Source of the DNA: Hygrocybe punicea
Taxonomy: Eukaryota; Basidiomycota; Agaricomycetes; Agaricales; Hygrophoraceae
Direction: 5' to 3'
Assembly: GCA_963556145.1 (NCBI GenBank)
Contig: OY744461.1
Span: forward strand, 3,162,001 to 3,226,000
Length of the DNA: 64,000 nucleotides
Position 1 is the stretch's first letter, and the number at the start of each line of letters is the position of its first letter. The notes beneath the pieces are model-generated. The model had not been told where the DNA came from, did no database searches, and saw only the letters and a program-made list of their open reading frames with translations. Shown piece by piece: positions 11,920 to 21,984 of this stretch. A program made the position numbers and the translations under genes.

Positions 11920-12848
11920 TGTAGATGCGGGTTCTTGGTGGCTTCGGAACTATATAAAGAAATAATATAAAGATCCTAACCTGTGGGTGTCAGCGTAGAA
12001 GTGACTGGATAATTCAGTGTCGGGAATAGTAGTAAAAGGAAGTGAAAGTGAAATAAAAGTAAAGCCGCCGCATAAACGGGACTAATAACGACGAATCCGG
12101 CGATGAACGGGGTGAAAATGGATAAATGACGATGAACCCGATGGTGAACGGACTGAAAACGAATGAACCCGACGATGCCGACGATGTCGGGTACGACGGG
12201 TCGGGTCGGGTCGGGTCGGAAACGATGAATGAATATACGGGAACAATGAGGAAGACAACGAAGTAAACTATAAAAAGGCTAAGGAACTACGTGGACGAGC
12301 ATTTGAAGGGATTTAAACGATTCTGACTATGAGGGAAACGGGGACTAAGGGTATCTTATTTTGTACGGTCGTCGGGGACCGTTTTTATAGTACATGAGTG
12401 TGTAGCTACTTTCGGACATGTCTACTTCGGCCGATAGAAACTACAAAGAAACACTGGAATGGGGAAGTGGAAAGGGGGGTTGCAAAGCAACGAAGACAGG
12501 AAAGTGGAGGGGAAAACGAATATCCATGAAAAAGATTGGAAAAGTCCTACATATCTCCGAAAGGACGAGGGGATGCATAAATAAGGTAAATCCGAAGTCG
12601 GGGATTGAGTCCGAAGAGATCCATCTCCTGGAATTGGAACTCCGAGGCGTTTGAGGCTGACGGATTTAGCCCAAAAGCGGCCATCACAAAGCGGCATGTG
12701 TCGGGTTACATCGGTCACGTCGGGTCACGTCACGTCGGGTTACGTCGGGTTACGTCGGGTTCGAATGCAAGTCGAATGGCGGCATCGGGTTGGTCCGGAT
12801 TCGTGATATATCGATGATACGGACTCAGAGGGACGTCGACCCTCTACA
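11920..12848 (-). repeat. F1-young 3' LTR
   Basis: 929 bp. On the minus strand it starts TGTAGAGGGTCGACGTCCCT (a hairpin AGAGGG/CCCTCT) and ends ...CATCTACA. Contains repeated gggtc units around 12195-12220. Short open frames inside are duplicated exactly in the other LTR and are not genes. Confidence 0.93.
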
Positions 12849-12870
12849 TCTCCAGGGTACTTTAAATAAA

Positions 12871-12884
12871 GACCATCCCTGGTC
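12871..12884 (-). promoter_or_regulatory. pre-3'-LTR hairpin
   Basis: On the minus strand GACCA-GGGA-TGGTC, 22 bases before the 3' LTR. The same structure precedes the 3' LTR in F2 (24437-24450) and, with changed stem bases, in F3 (40355-40368). The usual long purine tract is not obvious here; the bases next to the LTR are ccctggaga. Confidence 0.6.
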
Positions 12885-13489
12885 GATACTACGTGGACTT
12901 GGGACTCGGATGTGTGAGATGAGGCCGACGTGCTGGTCATGGAATTGGGCTCGACGGGACGAGGCGGGTTGTGGACAATGCAAAGGGGGAGAGCGGATGG
13001 TGACTAGCGGAACTCGATGGATGGTCGGAGGCTGAGAGCGGCGAATGGGGAACAAAATGGGTGAAGCCGGTGTCGAGGAAAGGGAAACAAAATACATAGA
13101 ACCGGGGAAAAGGGAACTGAGCGGAAATGAAAGAAGAGATGGAAAGCTACAAAAACGGGACAAACGGGGAGTGGAAACGCAAAATAGATGAGAAAATAAA
13201 TAAATGTTGGGTATCGGAAAGAGGGGACACGATAGAAATCAAGTCGGGATAAAACTAAACGTGAAATGGGATCGAGGGTGGGTGACAGAAATAACAAAGG
13301 CATGAGCGGAAACTCGTAGGGCATAAGCGGAAACAACATAAAGCGAAAGCGGATGACAAAAACGGTTGTAGTCGGGTCGGGTTAGGGTCGGCCGCTTCGG
13401 TGGCTGTGTCAACGGGTGGCGGAAACGGTGGCATCGGCTGTGGAAAGGCTTGGTGACATGGGCATAGAAATACGATGACGACGGTGAAC

Positions 13490-13685
13490 ATGATATGACG
13501 ACGGCGGAGGTTCAATACGATATGACGACAACGGAGGTTCGATGGACGATGACGGAGGTTCGATGGACGACGGCGGAGGTTCGATACGATATGACGACAA
13601 CGGAGGTTCGATGGACGATGGCGGAGGTTCGATAGACGATGGCGGAGGTTCGATAGACGATGGCGGAGGTTCGATATGTCAATAC
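13490..13685. repeat. 21-bp tandem repeat in F1-young
   Basis: About nine units of gacgatggcggaggttcgata type. In one minus-strand frame it reads as a 7-residue repeat (IVYRTSA). It has no counterpart next to the homologous start of F1-old. Confidence 0.8.
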
Positions 13686-13960
13686 TAATATGGGGGCGAT
13701 AATCAACGGCTGTGATATCAGCCTCATACTAGGCGGTTCAGCACCGGCTTGGACCCGTGGGGAAGCATTCTCCCCCATGGAACTGAAATATAAAGTCGGG
13801 TGGGTTGGGAATCGAAGCCGAGACAGGGAACGTTGTGTCTGGGTCGAAACGGTGGCGGAAATGGTGGGTCATGGAAAGCGGAGAGCGATGTCAATGGGTG
13901 GAATGCGGGTGCGTGAGCGGATGAGTCGGGTGCGTGGGGAATGAGTGAAGCGGTGCATCG

Positions 13961-14060
13961 GGTTCGTAAGCGGGTGCGGCGGGTTCGTAAGCGGGTGCGG
14001 CGGGTTCGTAAACGGGTTCGCTGGGTGCGACGGATTCATAAGCGGGTGTGTCGAGTACGT
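13961..14060. repeat. 21-bp tandem repeat in F1-young, second array
   Basis: Units gttcgtaagcgggtgcggcgg, four to five copies, CpG-rich. The counterpart in F1-old at 8745-8850 has lost most of these CpG. Confidence 0.85.
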
Positions 14061-14503
14061 CGGGTGTATTATGCGGGTGTCGGGCGTGTCAGGAACGAGT
14101 GTATTTCTTTTTATCTTTCTTTTATCTCTGACGTTTTTCTTTCTTTTTATTTATTTAATCTATTTATGTATATATTTCTTATGCCGATGGACGGTGAGGG
14201 GTTTTCGTAGGGTCGGGTTCGGTGGGTATGGGGGTGCGAAGGTGGTGGGTACGGGATGTGAAACCGGAACCGGAACCTGATGCTCGAATCGAGCACCGCT
14301 GCTCGAATTGAGCCGGAACCGGAACCGGATGCCGCGGAATCGTTGGGAACGCGTCCGGGTTCGTAGTCGGCTGTGATGCGAGTCGCGGATCCGGAACCGG
14401 AAGCCGATGTAGCGGATTGGTCGAGAACGGGTGGTCGGGTGTGGGGACTAGACATGGGTGTCGGTTCTGCGGCGGGTTCGTACAGTGACGACGTTGGGCT
14501 CTG

Positions 14504-16493
14504 TTAGATCGCAGACGGGTGCGGCGGGTCACGGGCGTTCAGGCGTGCTTCGGGTGCCGTCGACACGTTTTTGGGACGTTCCTGGTGGTGGATCCGACAA
14601 CGGAGGCGTTTTGACGGGCGGAGGGACTCGTCTTTGGGGCGACGGAGACGACTGTGGGACTGCGTGGGGTCGAGGGAGCGGGGAACGTGTGGTCCGGTGT
14701 GGCGGTATGGCATAGGGCGACGTAGGGCGACGGAGGCGGATGACGTGGGCGGATAAGAGGGAACGTGGGATTGCGTGACGTGGATCGTGGTTTCGTGAGG
14801 TCGTTCGAGGATGGCGAGAGGTCGAGGAGGCGGCAACGGGTGGTCGATGTCGGGGGACGGAGGCGGATGACGTGGGCGGATGAGACGACGTGGACTGGGA
14901 GATAGATTGGGGGTGATACGGGTGGCGTTTCGTGTACTTTCGTGGCGGATATGCGTGGGGATTTGACAACGATGCGTCGGGTCGTGGAACGGGTTTGAGC
15001 GGCGTGTGGTCACGGTTTCGCGGGCGTAACCCAACGGGGGCTTTGTTTGGGCTCGCGAAGGGACTTGAAGGACGTCGTGGGGTTGGTCGAGGGCGTAGGT
15101 GGTCGAAGGGGAGTGGACGAGGACGGGGACGGCTGGGAAGTCGGGGTCGACGGGGAGTGACGTGGCAGCTTGCGTGGGACCACGAGGGACGGGGGCGGAC
15201 GTGTTTGGGACAGTAGGGAGCCATGTCGAGGTGCGGAGGCGTGAACGTGGGTGTGGAAGGTGGTTGTACGCGGTGGTCGTTGGCGCTAGGTTGGCGAACG
15301 CGGCGGCACGAGGCGAGGTGGCATGATATGTCGTTGGGGGCTTGAACACAACGGGGACGGCTTGTACGGACTTGCGAGGGGCGATGTAGGATGCTGGGAA
15401 CTGGTACGAGGCGGCGGTGGGTCCTACGAAGACGTGAGCGGCCGGGGACGTCGAGTAGGCGAGGGCACGACGTGGCGACGCGTGGGGCGTCGATAATGGC
15501 GAGGACGGCCTGTACTGGCTTTACGAACGACGGTGTGGGGCTCTGGGAGGCTTGTACGAAGCGGCGGATGGTCCAACGAGGACGTGAGCGGCCGGGGATG
15601 TCGAGTACGGGGGCACGAGGAAGTATGACGTGGCAACGCGTGAGGCATCGATGACGGCGAGGAGTGGCTCGTGAGTGCTCGCAACTGGTGTCGTGGGGCT
15701 GTAGGGAGTGGTACAAGGCGACGTGGAGGTCCGACGAGGGCGTGAGCGGCCGGGGATGTCGAGTACGCGGGGACACGAGGAAGGATGACGTGGCGACGCG
15801 TGAGGGGTCGATGACGGCGAGAATGGCTCGTGAGGGCTCGCGAGTGGTGTCGTGGGGCTGTAGGAAGCGGTACGAGACGACGGGGAGGTCCAACGAGGGC
15901 GTGGACGGCCGGAGATGTCGACTTCGCGGGGGCTTGAGGTTGGTTGACGTGGCACGCGTGTGGGGCATTGATGACGGCGAAGACGACTCGTGAGAGCTCG
16001 CGAGGGGCGTTGTGGGGACTTGGGAACTAGTACGAAGCGGAGGGTGGTCCAACGAGGACTTGAGCGGCCGGTGATGTCGAGTACGAGGAAGGATGACGTG
16101 GCAACGCGTGAGGGGTCGATGATGGCGAGGACGGCTCGTGAGGGCTTGCGAAGGGCGATGTGGGACTCTGGGAAACGGTGCGAGGTGACGGGGTGTCCAT
16201 CGAGGGCGTGAGCGGCCGGAGATGTCGACTAGGCGGGGGCACGAGGAGGGATGACGTGGCGACGCGTTGGGGGCTCGATAATGGCGAGGACGACTCGTGA
16301 GGGCTCGGGACTGGTGTCGTGGGGCTATAGCACGGTGTTGAGGGCTCGAACGCGGCGGGGCTGCTCGTACGGACTCGTGGAGGGCGGTGACGTGGTTTGC
16401 TGGTAACTTCGCGGGCTCAGACGACGGGGGCATGTCAAGGCTTGTTTCCGGTGACAAGTGCGAGTTCGTAGACGCGAGCGGCTGGGGGTGCAC
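14504..16493 (-). pseudogene. F1-young Pro/His-rich repeat open frames (no intact ORF)
   Basis: Two overlapping minus-strand open frames (to 14529, with no ATG at its upstream end near 16493, and 15349-14504) are rich in Pro, His, Ser and Arg. The DNA carries about 160-bp units with gtccaacgaggacgtgagcg and ccggggatgtcgagtacg. These correspond to the 53-residue units of F3 (STSPAAHVLVGP), but the matching frame changes several times here. The segment resembling VLVHSPSTTYALDQPHD (frame 15349-14504) aligns with VLVHPRSTTYALDLPHD in F3. I therefore read the longest open frame as mostly out of frame with the ancestral protein. No known domain. Confidence 0.55.
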
Positions 16494-17005
16494 AGGCTAA
16501 ACCCGTTGCACGGAGATCCGTCTGTTCCGAGTTGTGAGTGACGCGTGAGTGCCGTTGGGCGAGTCGATGTTTTGGGGCTTTCCGATCGCGGTTTTTCGAC
16601 GGGTATCGGTGGGGAGTGGGATTCCGAGCGTGTTGGGAGTCTATAAACGAATGTGGATGGGATGGATGTGACGGAATTCGAGTCGACGAAAGAGTGTTGT
16701 TGGATCGTGGCTGTGCAAGTTTCCTAAAGCGGGAAGCGGCCGTTGGGTTGGGCGGCACAAGGACGGGTTCGAGGTCGTTAGTGAAACTGAACAATTGTAG
16801 TCGGCAAAGAAGAGAAAATATCAATAGAATCAAACCCGGATGATGGTGTGATGGTTGGAGATCGGATGTCAGAGTGTTGGATGTCGGGTGCAAGGAGGTC
16901 GGGTAACGGGTAGCGGATGTGTAGAGTGCGGCGGAAGGATTTGTTCGGGAATGATGAAGGGAAATCTAGGGTTGTTGAATGAATGTGTGATGGACACTGA
17001 ATTAT

Positions 17006-17022
17006 CCTCGCGGTGGGCTCCA
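17006..17022 (-). promoter_or_regulatory. primer binding site of F1-young
   Basis: Minus strand TGGAGCCCACCGCGAGG, separated from the LTR by two bases. It starts with TGG, as expected for pairing with a tRNA CCA end. The tRNA is not identified. The same 17 bases occur in F2, F3 and FA. Just 3' of it lies ggataattcagtgtc, complementary to part of the LTR (17112-17126). Confidence 0.85.
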
Positions 17023-17024
17023 GA

Positions 17025-17953
17025 TGTAGATGCGGGTTCTTGGTGGCTTCGGAACTATATAAAGAAATAATATAAAGATCCTAACCTGTGGGTGTCAGCG
17101 TAGAAGTGACTGGATAATTCAGTGTCGGGAATAGTAGTAAAAGGAAGTGAAAGTGAAATAAAAGTAAAGCCGCCGCATAAACGGGACTAATAACGACGAA
17201 TCCGGCGATGAACGGGGTGAAAATGGATAAATGACGATGAACCCGATGGTGAACGGACTGAAAACGAATGAACCCGACGATGCCGACGATGTCGGGTACG
17301 ACGGGTCGGGTCGGGTCGGGTCGGAAACGATGAATGAATATACGGGAACAATGAGGAAGACAACGAAGTAAACTATAAAAAGGCTAAGGAACTACGTGGA
17401 CGAGCATTTGAAGGGATTTAAACGATTCTGACTATGAGGGAAACGGGGACTAAGGGTATCTTATTTTGTACGGTCGTCGGGGACCGTTTTTATAGTACAT
17501 GAGTGTGTAGCTACTTTCGGACATGTCTACTTCGGCCGATAGAAACTACAAAGAAACACTGGAATGGGGAAGTGGAAAGGGGGGTTGCAAAGCAACGAAG
17601 ACAGGAAAGTGGAGGGGAAAACGAATATCCATGAAAAAGATTGGAAAAGTCCTACATATCTCCGAAAGGACGAGGGGATGCATAAATAAGGTAAATCCGA
17701 AGTCGGGGATTGAGTCCGAAGAGATCCATCTCCTGGAATTGGAACTCCGAGGCGTTTGAGGCTGACGGATTTAGCCCAAAAGCGGCCATCACAAAGCGGC
17801 ATGTGTCGGGTTACATCGGTCACGTCGGGTCACGTCACGTCGGGTTACGTCGGGTTACGTCGGGTTCGAATGCAAGTCGAATGGCGGCATCGGGTTGGTC
17901 CGGATTCGTGATATATCGATGATACGGACTCAGAGGGACGTCGACCCTCTACA
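17025..17953 (-). repeat. F1-young 5' LTR
   Basis: 929 bp, the same as 11920-12848 by eye. The segment 17112-17126 can pair with 16993-17007 next to the primer binding site. Confidence 0.93.
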
Positions 17954-18806
17954 CCGCATTTGAACACATTTTTTCTGCACGGCAAGGCGAGGATGGGCAT
18001 ACCCAGGAGTGCACAGGCTAAACCCATTGCACAGTGGGCGTTTTCTTTCTGCTTCATGGCTCTGTTCATCTGTGTTTCGTGAGTGACGCGCAAGTGGTGT
18101 TGTTTGTTGGTCGTGGTTGTTGGGGCCATTTTGGGGCTTTCCGGGCATGGATTTTCAACTGGAATTGATGGGGCGTGGGTTTCCGAGCGTGTTGGGGTTA
18201 TGAAACAAGTGTGGACAGTGGATGTGACGGGGATCGAGACGTCGAGTCAACAAACGAGATGTATCGGGTTGTGGCTGTGCAAGCAGTAAATGGTCGTTGG
18301 GTTGGCCGCACAAGAGTGGGTTTGAAGTTGTACATGAAACTGAACAATTGTAGTCATTAAAGAAGAGAAAATATTATGAGAATCAAACCCAAATGATAGT
18401 GTGGTAGTTGGCGATTGGATGTCGAAGCGTTGGGTGTCGAATGTAAAGAAGTCGGGTAACGGATGTCAGATGTGTAGAGTGCTGCGGCAAGGCTTGTTTC
18501 AAGATGATGAAAGGAAATGTAGGGCTATGGAATGAATGTGTCTTGACACTGAATTATCCTCACGGTGGGCTCCAGATGTAGATGTGGCTTTGGGGTGGCT
18601 TCGGAACAATAAAGAAGTGATCCTAACCTGTGGGTGTCAGCATAGAAGTGACTGTGGATAATCAGTGTCAGGAATAGTAGTAAAAGGTGAAATGTAAGTA
18701 AAATATAAAGCCACTGCATAAAACTGGACAAATAATATCAAACCCGATGATGAACGGACTGAAAACGGATAAAGAACGATGAACCCGACAATGTCGGGTA
18801 TGGTGG

Positions 18807-19428
18807 TGTAGAGGCTCCGGGCCCTCTGGACCCGAATCCTCTTCATATCCCACTTCGTCCTCGTCCATTCCCATTCACGTATCATCGATTCCGCCCGTTT
18901 CTGGTCCTTTCCGTCGATTCTGCTCCGGATTCCACCTTCGGAATCGTTCATACTCAAGATGCAATGTCTCTAACGACCCGGAATCAGTACGTATATAGTT
19001 ACATATGATATATCTTCGTTTCCCGTTACTTAGTACATAGCATCACTCCTCCTATACTCCGCTCCACTCCACTCCTATCAGTTACAGCCTTCGGTTGTAG
19101 TACATAGTTACTAGAGCACAGGATCTCTCCCAGTAGTATAAAAGATGTACCCTTATACTACAACCATTACATCCCACTACATCATATTACATCCCATCAT
19201 ATATCATATTGTATCCTGCTTCAGTTCTATTTCTTAGTCCTCGCTTCGTATCGTCTCCATATTAGTCTTCGTAAACTCCACTCCCTACACTTCCCCTCTG
19301 ATCCAGAACCCCTGGATTCGGGTTGGATTGATTAGACACTACAAAGACTAAACTCCTCTGATCACTTCTTAGCTGATCACCCTTTCCGTAGATTCCCATT
19401 CGGGTCTACAACCGAACTCGCCATCACA
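18807..19428 (+). repeat. F2 5' LTR
   Basis: Starts tgtagaggctccgggccctc (hairpin AGAGG/CCTCT), ends cgccatcaca. Contains taaactcctc (19349-19358), complementary to gaggagttta just after the primer binding site. Confidence 0.92.
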
Positions 19429-19430
19429 AC

Positions 19431-19447
19431 TGGAGCCCACCGCGAGG
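19431..19447 (+). promoter_or_regulatory. primer binding site of F2
   Basis: tggagcccaccgcgagg, two bases after the LTR end. Confidence 0.85.
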
Positions 19448-19623
19448 AGTTTATTTCTTTCTGTCTTTTCATACCCTCCCCACGGTCGGCTTTGACTTTC
19501 ATGACGTTTCCCTCTTCTACCCGACTCTAGTTATTTAGTTCCGCTTACGACTTCGACCTCGACCTCGAACCTCCTCGACCCGACCCGCTTTCCAACCCGC
19601 ATCCCGATTTAGACATCCCCGAT

Positions 19624-21984
19624 ATGACGTACGGATTCATGCCTCTCCGAGGTGATCCCTCAGCCCCGACATTCGACGGAAACGAACTCGACCTTCCCCG
19701 CTTCTTCGATGAAATTGACATACTCGGTTCCGATTGTGGACTCACGGACGCTTTGAAGATTTGCTATACGCTACGGTACCTCAACAACGATGATTACGAA
19801 CTCTGGTCGACACTTCCCGCCACCTCCGCTAAAGACTTCATCGCTTTCCGACGTGCCGTCTTCGACTTTTATCCCGGTGCTATGGATTCCATCCAGTATA
19901 CGATCTCGGATCTTGATCAACTTACGCGACGACAATCGGCTTATGGTATAGAGAACAAAGCGGACTTAGGACAATATTTCCGGGATTTCATACGCATTTC
20001 CGGTGTCTTGTTTGACAACGGCCATCTAACGGATAAGCAACGGAACACATACTTCGCCAACGGATTCGACTCAGACCTTCGTCTACGTATTGAAGAACGC
20101 CTCTATTACCTTCTTCCCTGTCATTACCACGACGATCCGTACCCGGTTGATATTTTCCACGACGCCGCGTTATTTCTCCTTTCCGGTTGCCATTCCGTTC
20201 CGGAATCCGTTGTCACTGCAGCCCCCATTGCCATTTCCAGTCCCGATTCCGGTCCCGCTCCCGCACCTGTCACAGTCATTTCACCTCCGGAACAGATCCT
20301 GTCCTCAATCCCGCCCACTGTCATTCATTCCGTCCCCCACGTTCATTCCGGTCCTTCGTATACTCCGTCCCCGTCATCGTGTTCCCCATCCCCGTCTATT
20401 CCGGTGCCCGTCGAGACCGTTATTTGTTTACAGGTATTGTCGTCCAGTCCCATGTCATCCCTGTCCGATCCCATTCCCGATTTATCGATGCCGGTCACCG
20501 ATTTATCCAATTCATTTCCTATTTCGTCCACGTTGTCTCCGGATTCGACCCCTCCGGTTTCCGTCCACGAACTCGTACCGGACCCGCTCCCATTGTCCTC
20601 GGATTCTCCAGAAATAGACATTCCGTCCCCGATATTGCCGCCATATTGTCCTCCGTCACTGTCTATCGAGATTCCGTTGACTTTGGTTGAGTATTCCATA
20701 CCCGTTCCTATTCCGGACTCCATTCCACCCCTCGTATTTTATTTCGATTCTGGTTCTGATTCCGTTATGTCGACCCCTTCGTTCCCGGTTCCCCTCATCG
20801 TTTCCGCTCCCATATCGTTGTCGGTTCTGTCTTCGCCCGCTTGGGGCACCCCGTCGTTTTTAGACCCGTCACGCGGCACACCCGTTATATGGGATCGTGT
20901 TGGTGTCGGCACTCCGGTTCTCGATTTTATTTTATTCCTCGTTTCCGTCTTCATTCTACTTTGTGATCACATTTTGGACCTCCGCCCCCTCGACACCTCG
21001 CTCGAATATTTGCAAGAAGTTCTCCGCCTCCTCTCGTCATTCCGCCTCCGACCTTCTTTCAGAAACTCTTGTGGGGATGTAGACCCGTTACCGTCTCCTA
21101 TTTTTGCGTTTTCGTCTTCCATTCCGCTTTCCGTTCCCACTCCCGTTTCTCATTTATTTATATTTTCATTTCCGTTTCTAGTTTTCTTTGTTTCCCGTCC
21201 TTTCTGGTCCCATTTTGTTTCCGTTGTATTCCGGTCCCATCCTCCACCTCGACCTCCAGATTCTGGCTTATGTAGTTACCCGTTTCTCCCTTTCCGTTAT
21301 AGATTTTATTATGTACTCATTTTATTTTTATGTACATTGTCCCGCGGTTCGTTTCCCCTCCTTTTCTGTCCATTTCCCTTCTACTCCCTTCTCCTTTCGT
21401 CGAGTTTTGTGTCGATCATGTCGAGTTGGCCAAAGATATGGGCTTGGTTCGCACGTAGTTGGTTCAGCTCCTTCGTCCAATGGGTTAGCTTCGAATGGAC
21501 CTCCGCAATGTACTCCGAGAGGCCGTCCGCGATCGTCGATATCTCCCTTTGCGTTTCCGTCGCCATCTTGCGTACTGCCCGGACGTGGTCGTTGATTCCG
21601 GCTCCGATCCGCAGGTGCTTGAATGGATTTCCTCGTCTCCCTTCGTCCCGCTCCGATTCCATATCCGGTTCGACGTCGGTCAACGTCCGCTTACTCGTCG
21701 ACACCTCTCCGGTCCGCAACCTAGGCTTCCTCACGGGCTTTGGTATTTTCTTCACGACAATTTTCCTCTTTGGACTACCCGCCTTCGCCTTCCCTTTCCT
21801 TTCCGCTTTTCCGGATCCGGTGGCCGGTCCCTTCGTCGATAACCCGCAGCGTCGTTTAAGCCTTTTGCACCGATCGCATGCGTACCCCTCGATTCCACGA
21901 CAAACCGCATTTGCGGTCATGCACGCATCGCATTGCTGGATCCGGAACGACTGCATGTACTACAGATTAGTTAGACGGAAATGA
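19624..21984 (+). CDS. F2 Gag-like protein; only the first ~190 codons look real
   Basis: The ATG at 19624 opens a long frame. Residues about 1-190 match the Gag of FA step for step: APTFDGNELDLPRFFDEID, LRYLNNDDYELWSTLP, FYPGAMDSIQYTISDLDQL, AYGIENKADLGQYFRDFIR. Beyond about residue 195 (near 20210) the frame is a low-complexity Pro/Ser/Val stretch, and from about 21381 onward it lies opposite a coherent minus-strand gene, so the last third is probably open by chance. The CCHC knuckle and protease found in FA are missing. I regard the functional unit as a capsid-like domain that could join particles made by a partner. Confidence 0.7.
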   Translation: MTYGFMPLRGDPSAPTFDGNELDLPRFFDEIDILGSDCGLTDALKICYTLRYLNNDDYELWSTLPATSAKDFIAFRRAVFDFYPGAMDSIQYTISDLDQLTRRQSAYGIENKADLGQYFRDFIRISGVLFDNGHLTDKQRNTYFANGFDSDLRLRIEERLYYLLPCHYHDDPYPVDIFHDAALFLLSGCHSVPESVVTAAPIAISSPDSGPAPAPVTVISPPEQILSSIPPTVIHSVPHVHSGPSYTPSPSSCSPSPSIPVPVETVICLQVLSSSPMSSLSDPIPDLSMPVTDLSNSFPISSTLSPDSTPPVSVHELVPDPLPLSSDSPEIDIPSPILPPYCPPSLSIEIPLTLVEYSIPVPIPDSIPPLVFYFDSGSDSVMSTPSFPVPLIVSAPISLSVLSSPAWGTPSFLDPSRGTPVIWDRVGVGTPVLDFILFLVSVFILLCDHILDLRPLDTSLEYLQEVLRLLSSFRLRPSFRNSCGDVDPLPSPIFAFSSSIPLSVPTPVSHLFIFSFPFLVFFVSRPFWSHFVSVVFRSHPPPRPPDSGLCSYPFLPFRYRFYYVLILFLCTLSRGSFPLLFCPFPFYSLLLSSSFVSIMSSWPKIWAWFARSWFSSFVQWVSFEWTSAMYSERPSAIVDISLCVSVAILRTARTWSLIPAPIRRCLNGFPRLPSSRSDSISGSTSVNVRLLVDTSPVRNLGFLTGFGIFFTTIFLFGLPAFAFPFLSAFPDPVAGPFVDNPQRRLSLLHRSHAYPSIPRQTAFAVMHASHCWIRNDCMYYRLVRRK

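Larger units (their letters stand above)
11920..17953 (-). mobile_element. F1-young: nonautonomous LTR retrotransposon, LTRs identical by eye
   Basis: Two 929-bp LTRs, 11920-12848 and 17025-17953, are related by a constant offset of 5105. I found no difference between them on reading through. The element is on the minus strand: 5' LTR on the right, primer binding site tggagcccaccgcgagg (minus strand, 17022-17006) two bases inside it, 3' LTR on the left. Flanks ccgc (11916-11919) and ccgc (17954-17957) are a 4-bp target duplication. Outside, F1-old resumes. The roughly 4.2-kb interior shows no Gag, protease, reverse transcriptase or integrase. It holds 21-bp arrays and about 160-bp repeats that correspond to the Pro/His-rich coding repeats of F3. 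Identical LTRs imply a recent insertion, which must have used proteins from elsewhere. Confidence 0.93.

Noticed and set aside
12418..12654. 78-codon frame repeated exactly at 17523-17759 as a gene pair
   Set aside because: They are the same part of the two F1-young LTRs.
14529..16493. Long minus-strand open frame of 654 codons as an intact gene
   Set aside because: It opens without ATG, is Pro/His/Arg low complexity, and only parts match the F3 repeat frame. CpG-rich repeats make stops rare in several frames.
20210..21984. The C-terminal two thirds of the 786-codon F2 frame as a real protein
   Set aside because: Low complexity, no domain, and its last part is opposite a coherent spliced minus-strand gene.
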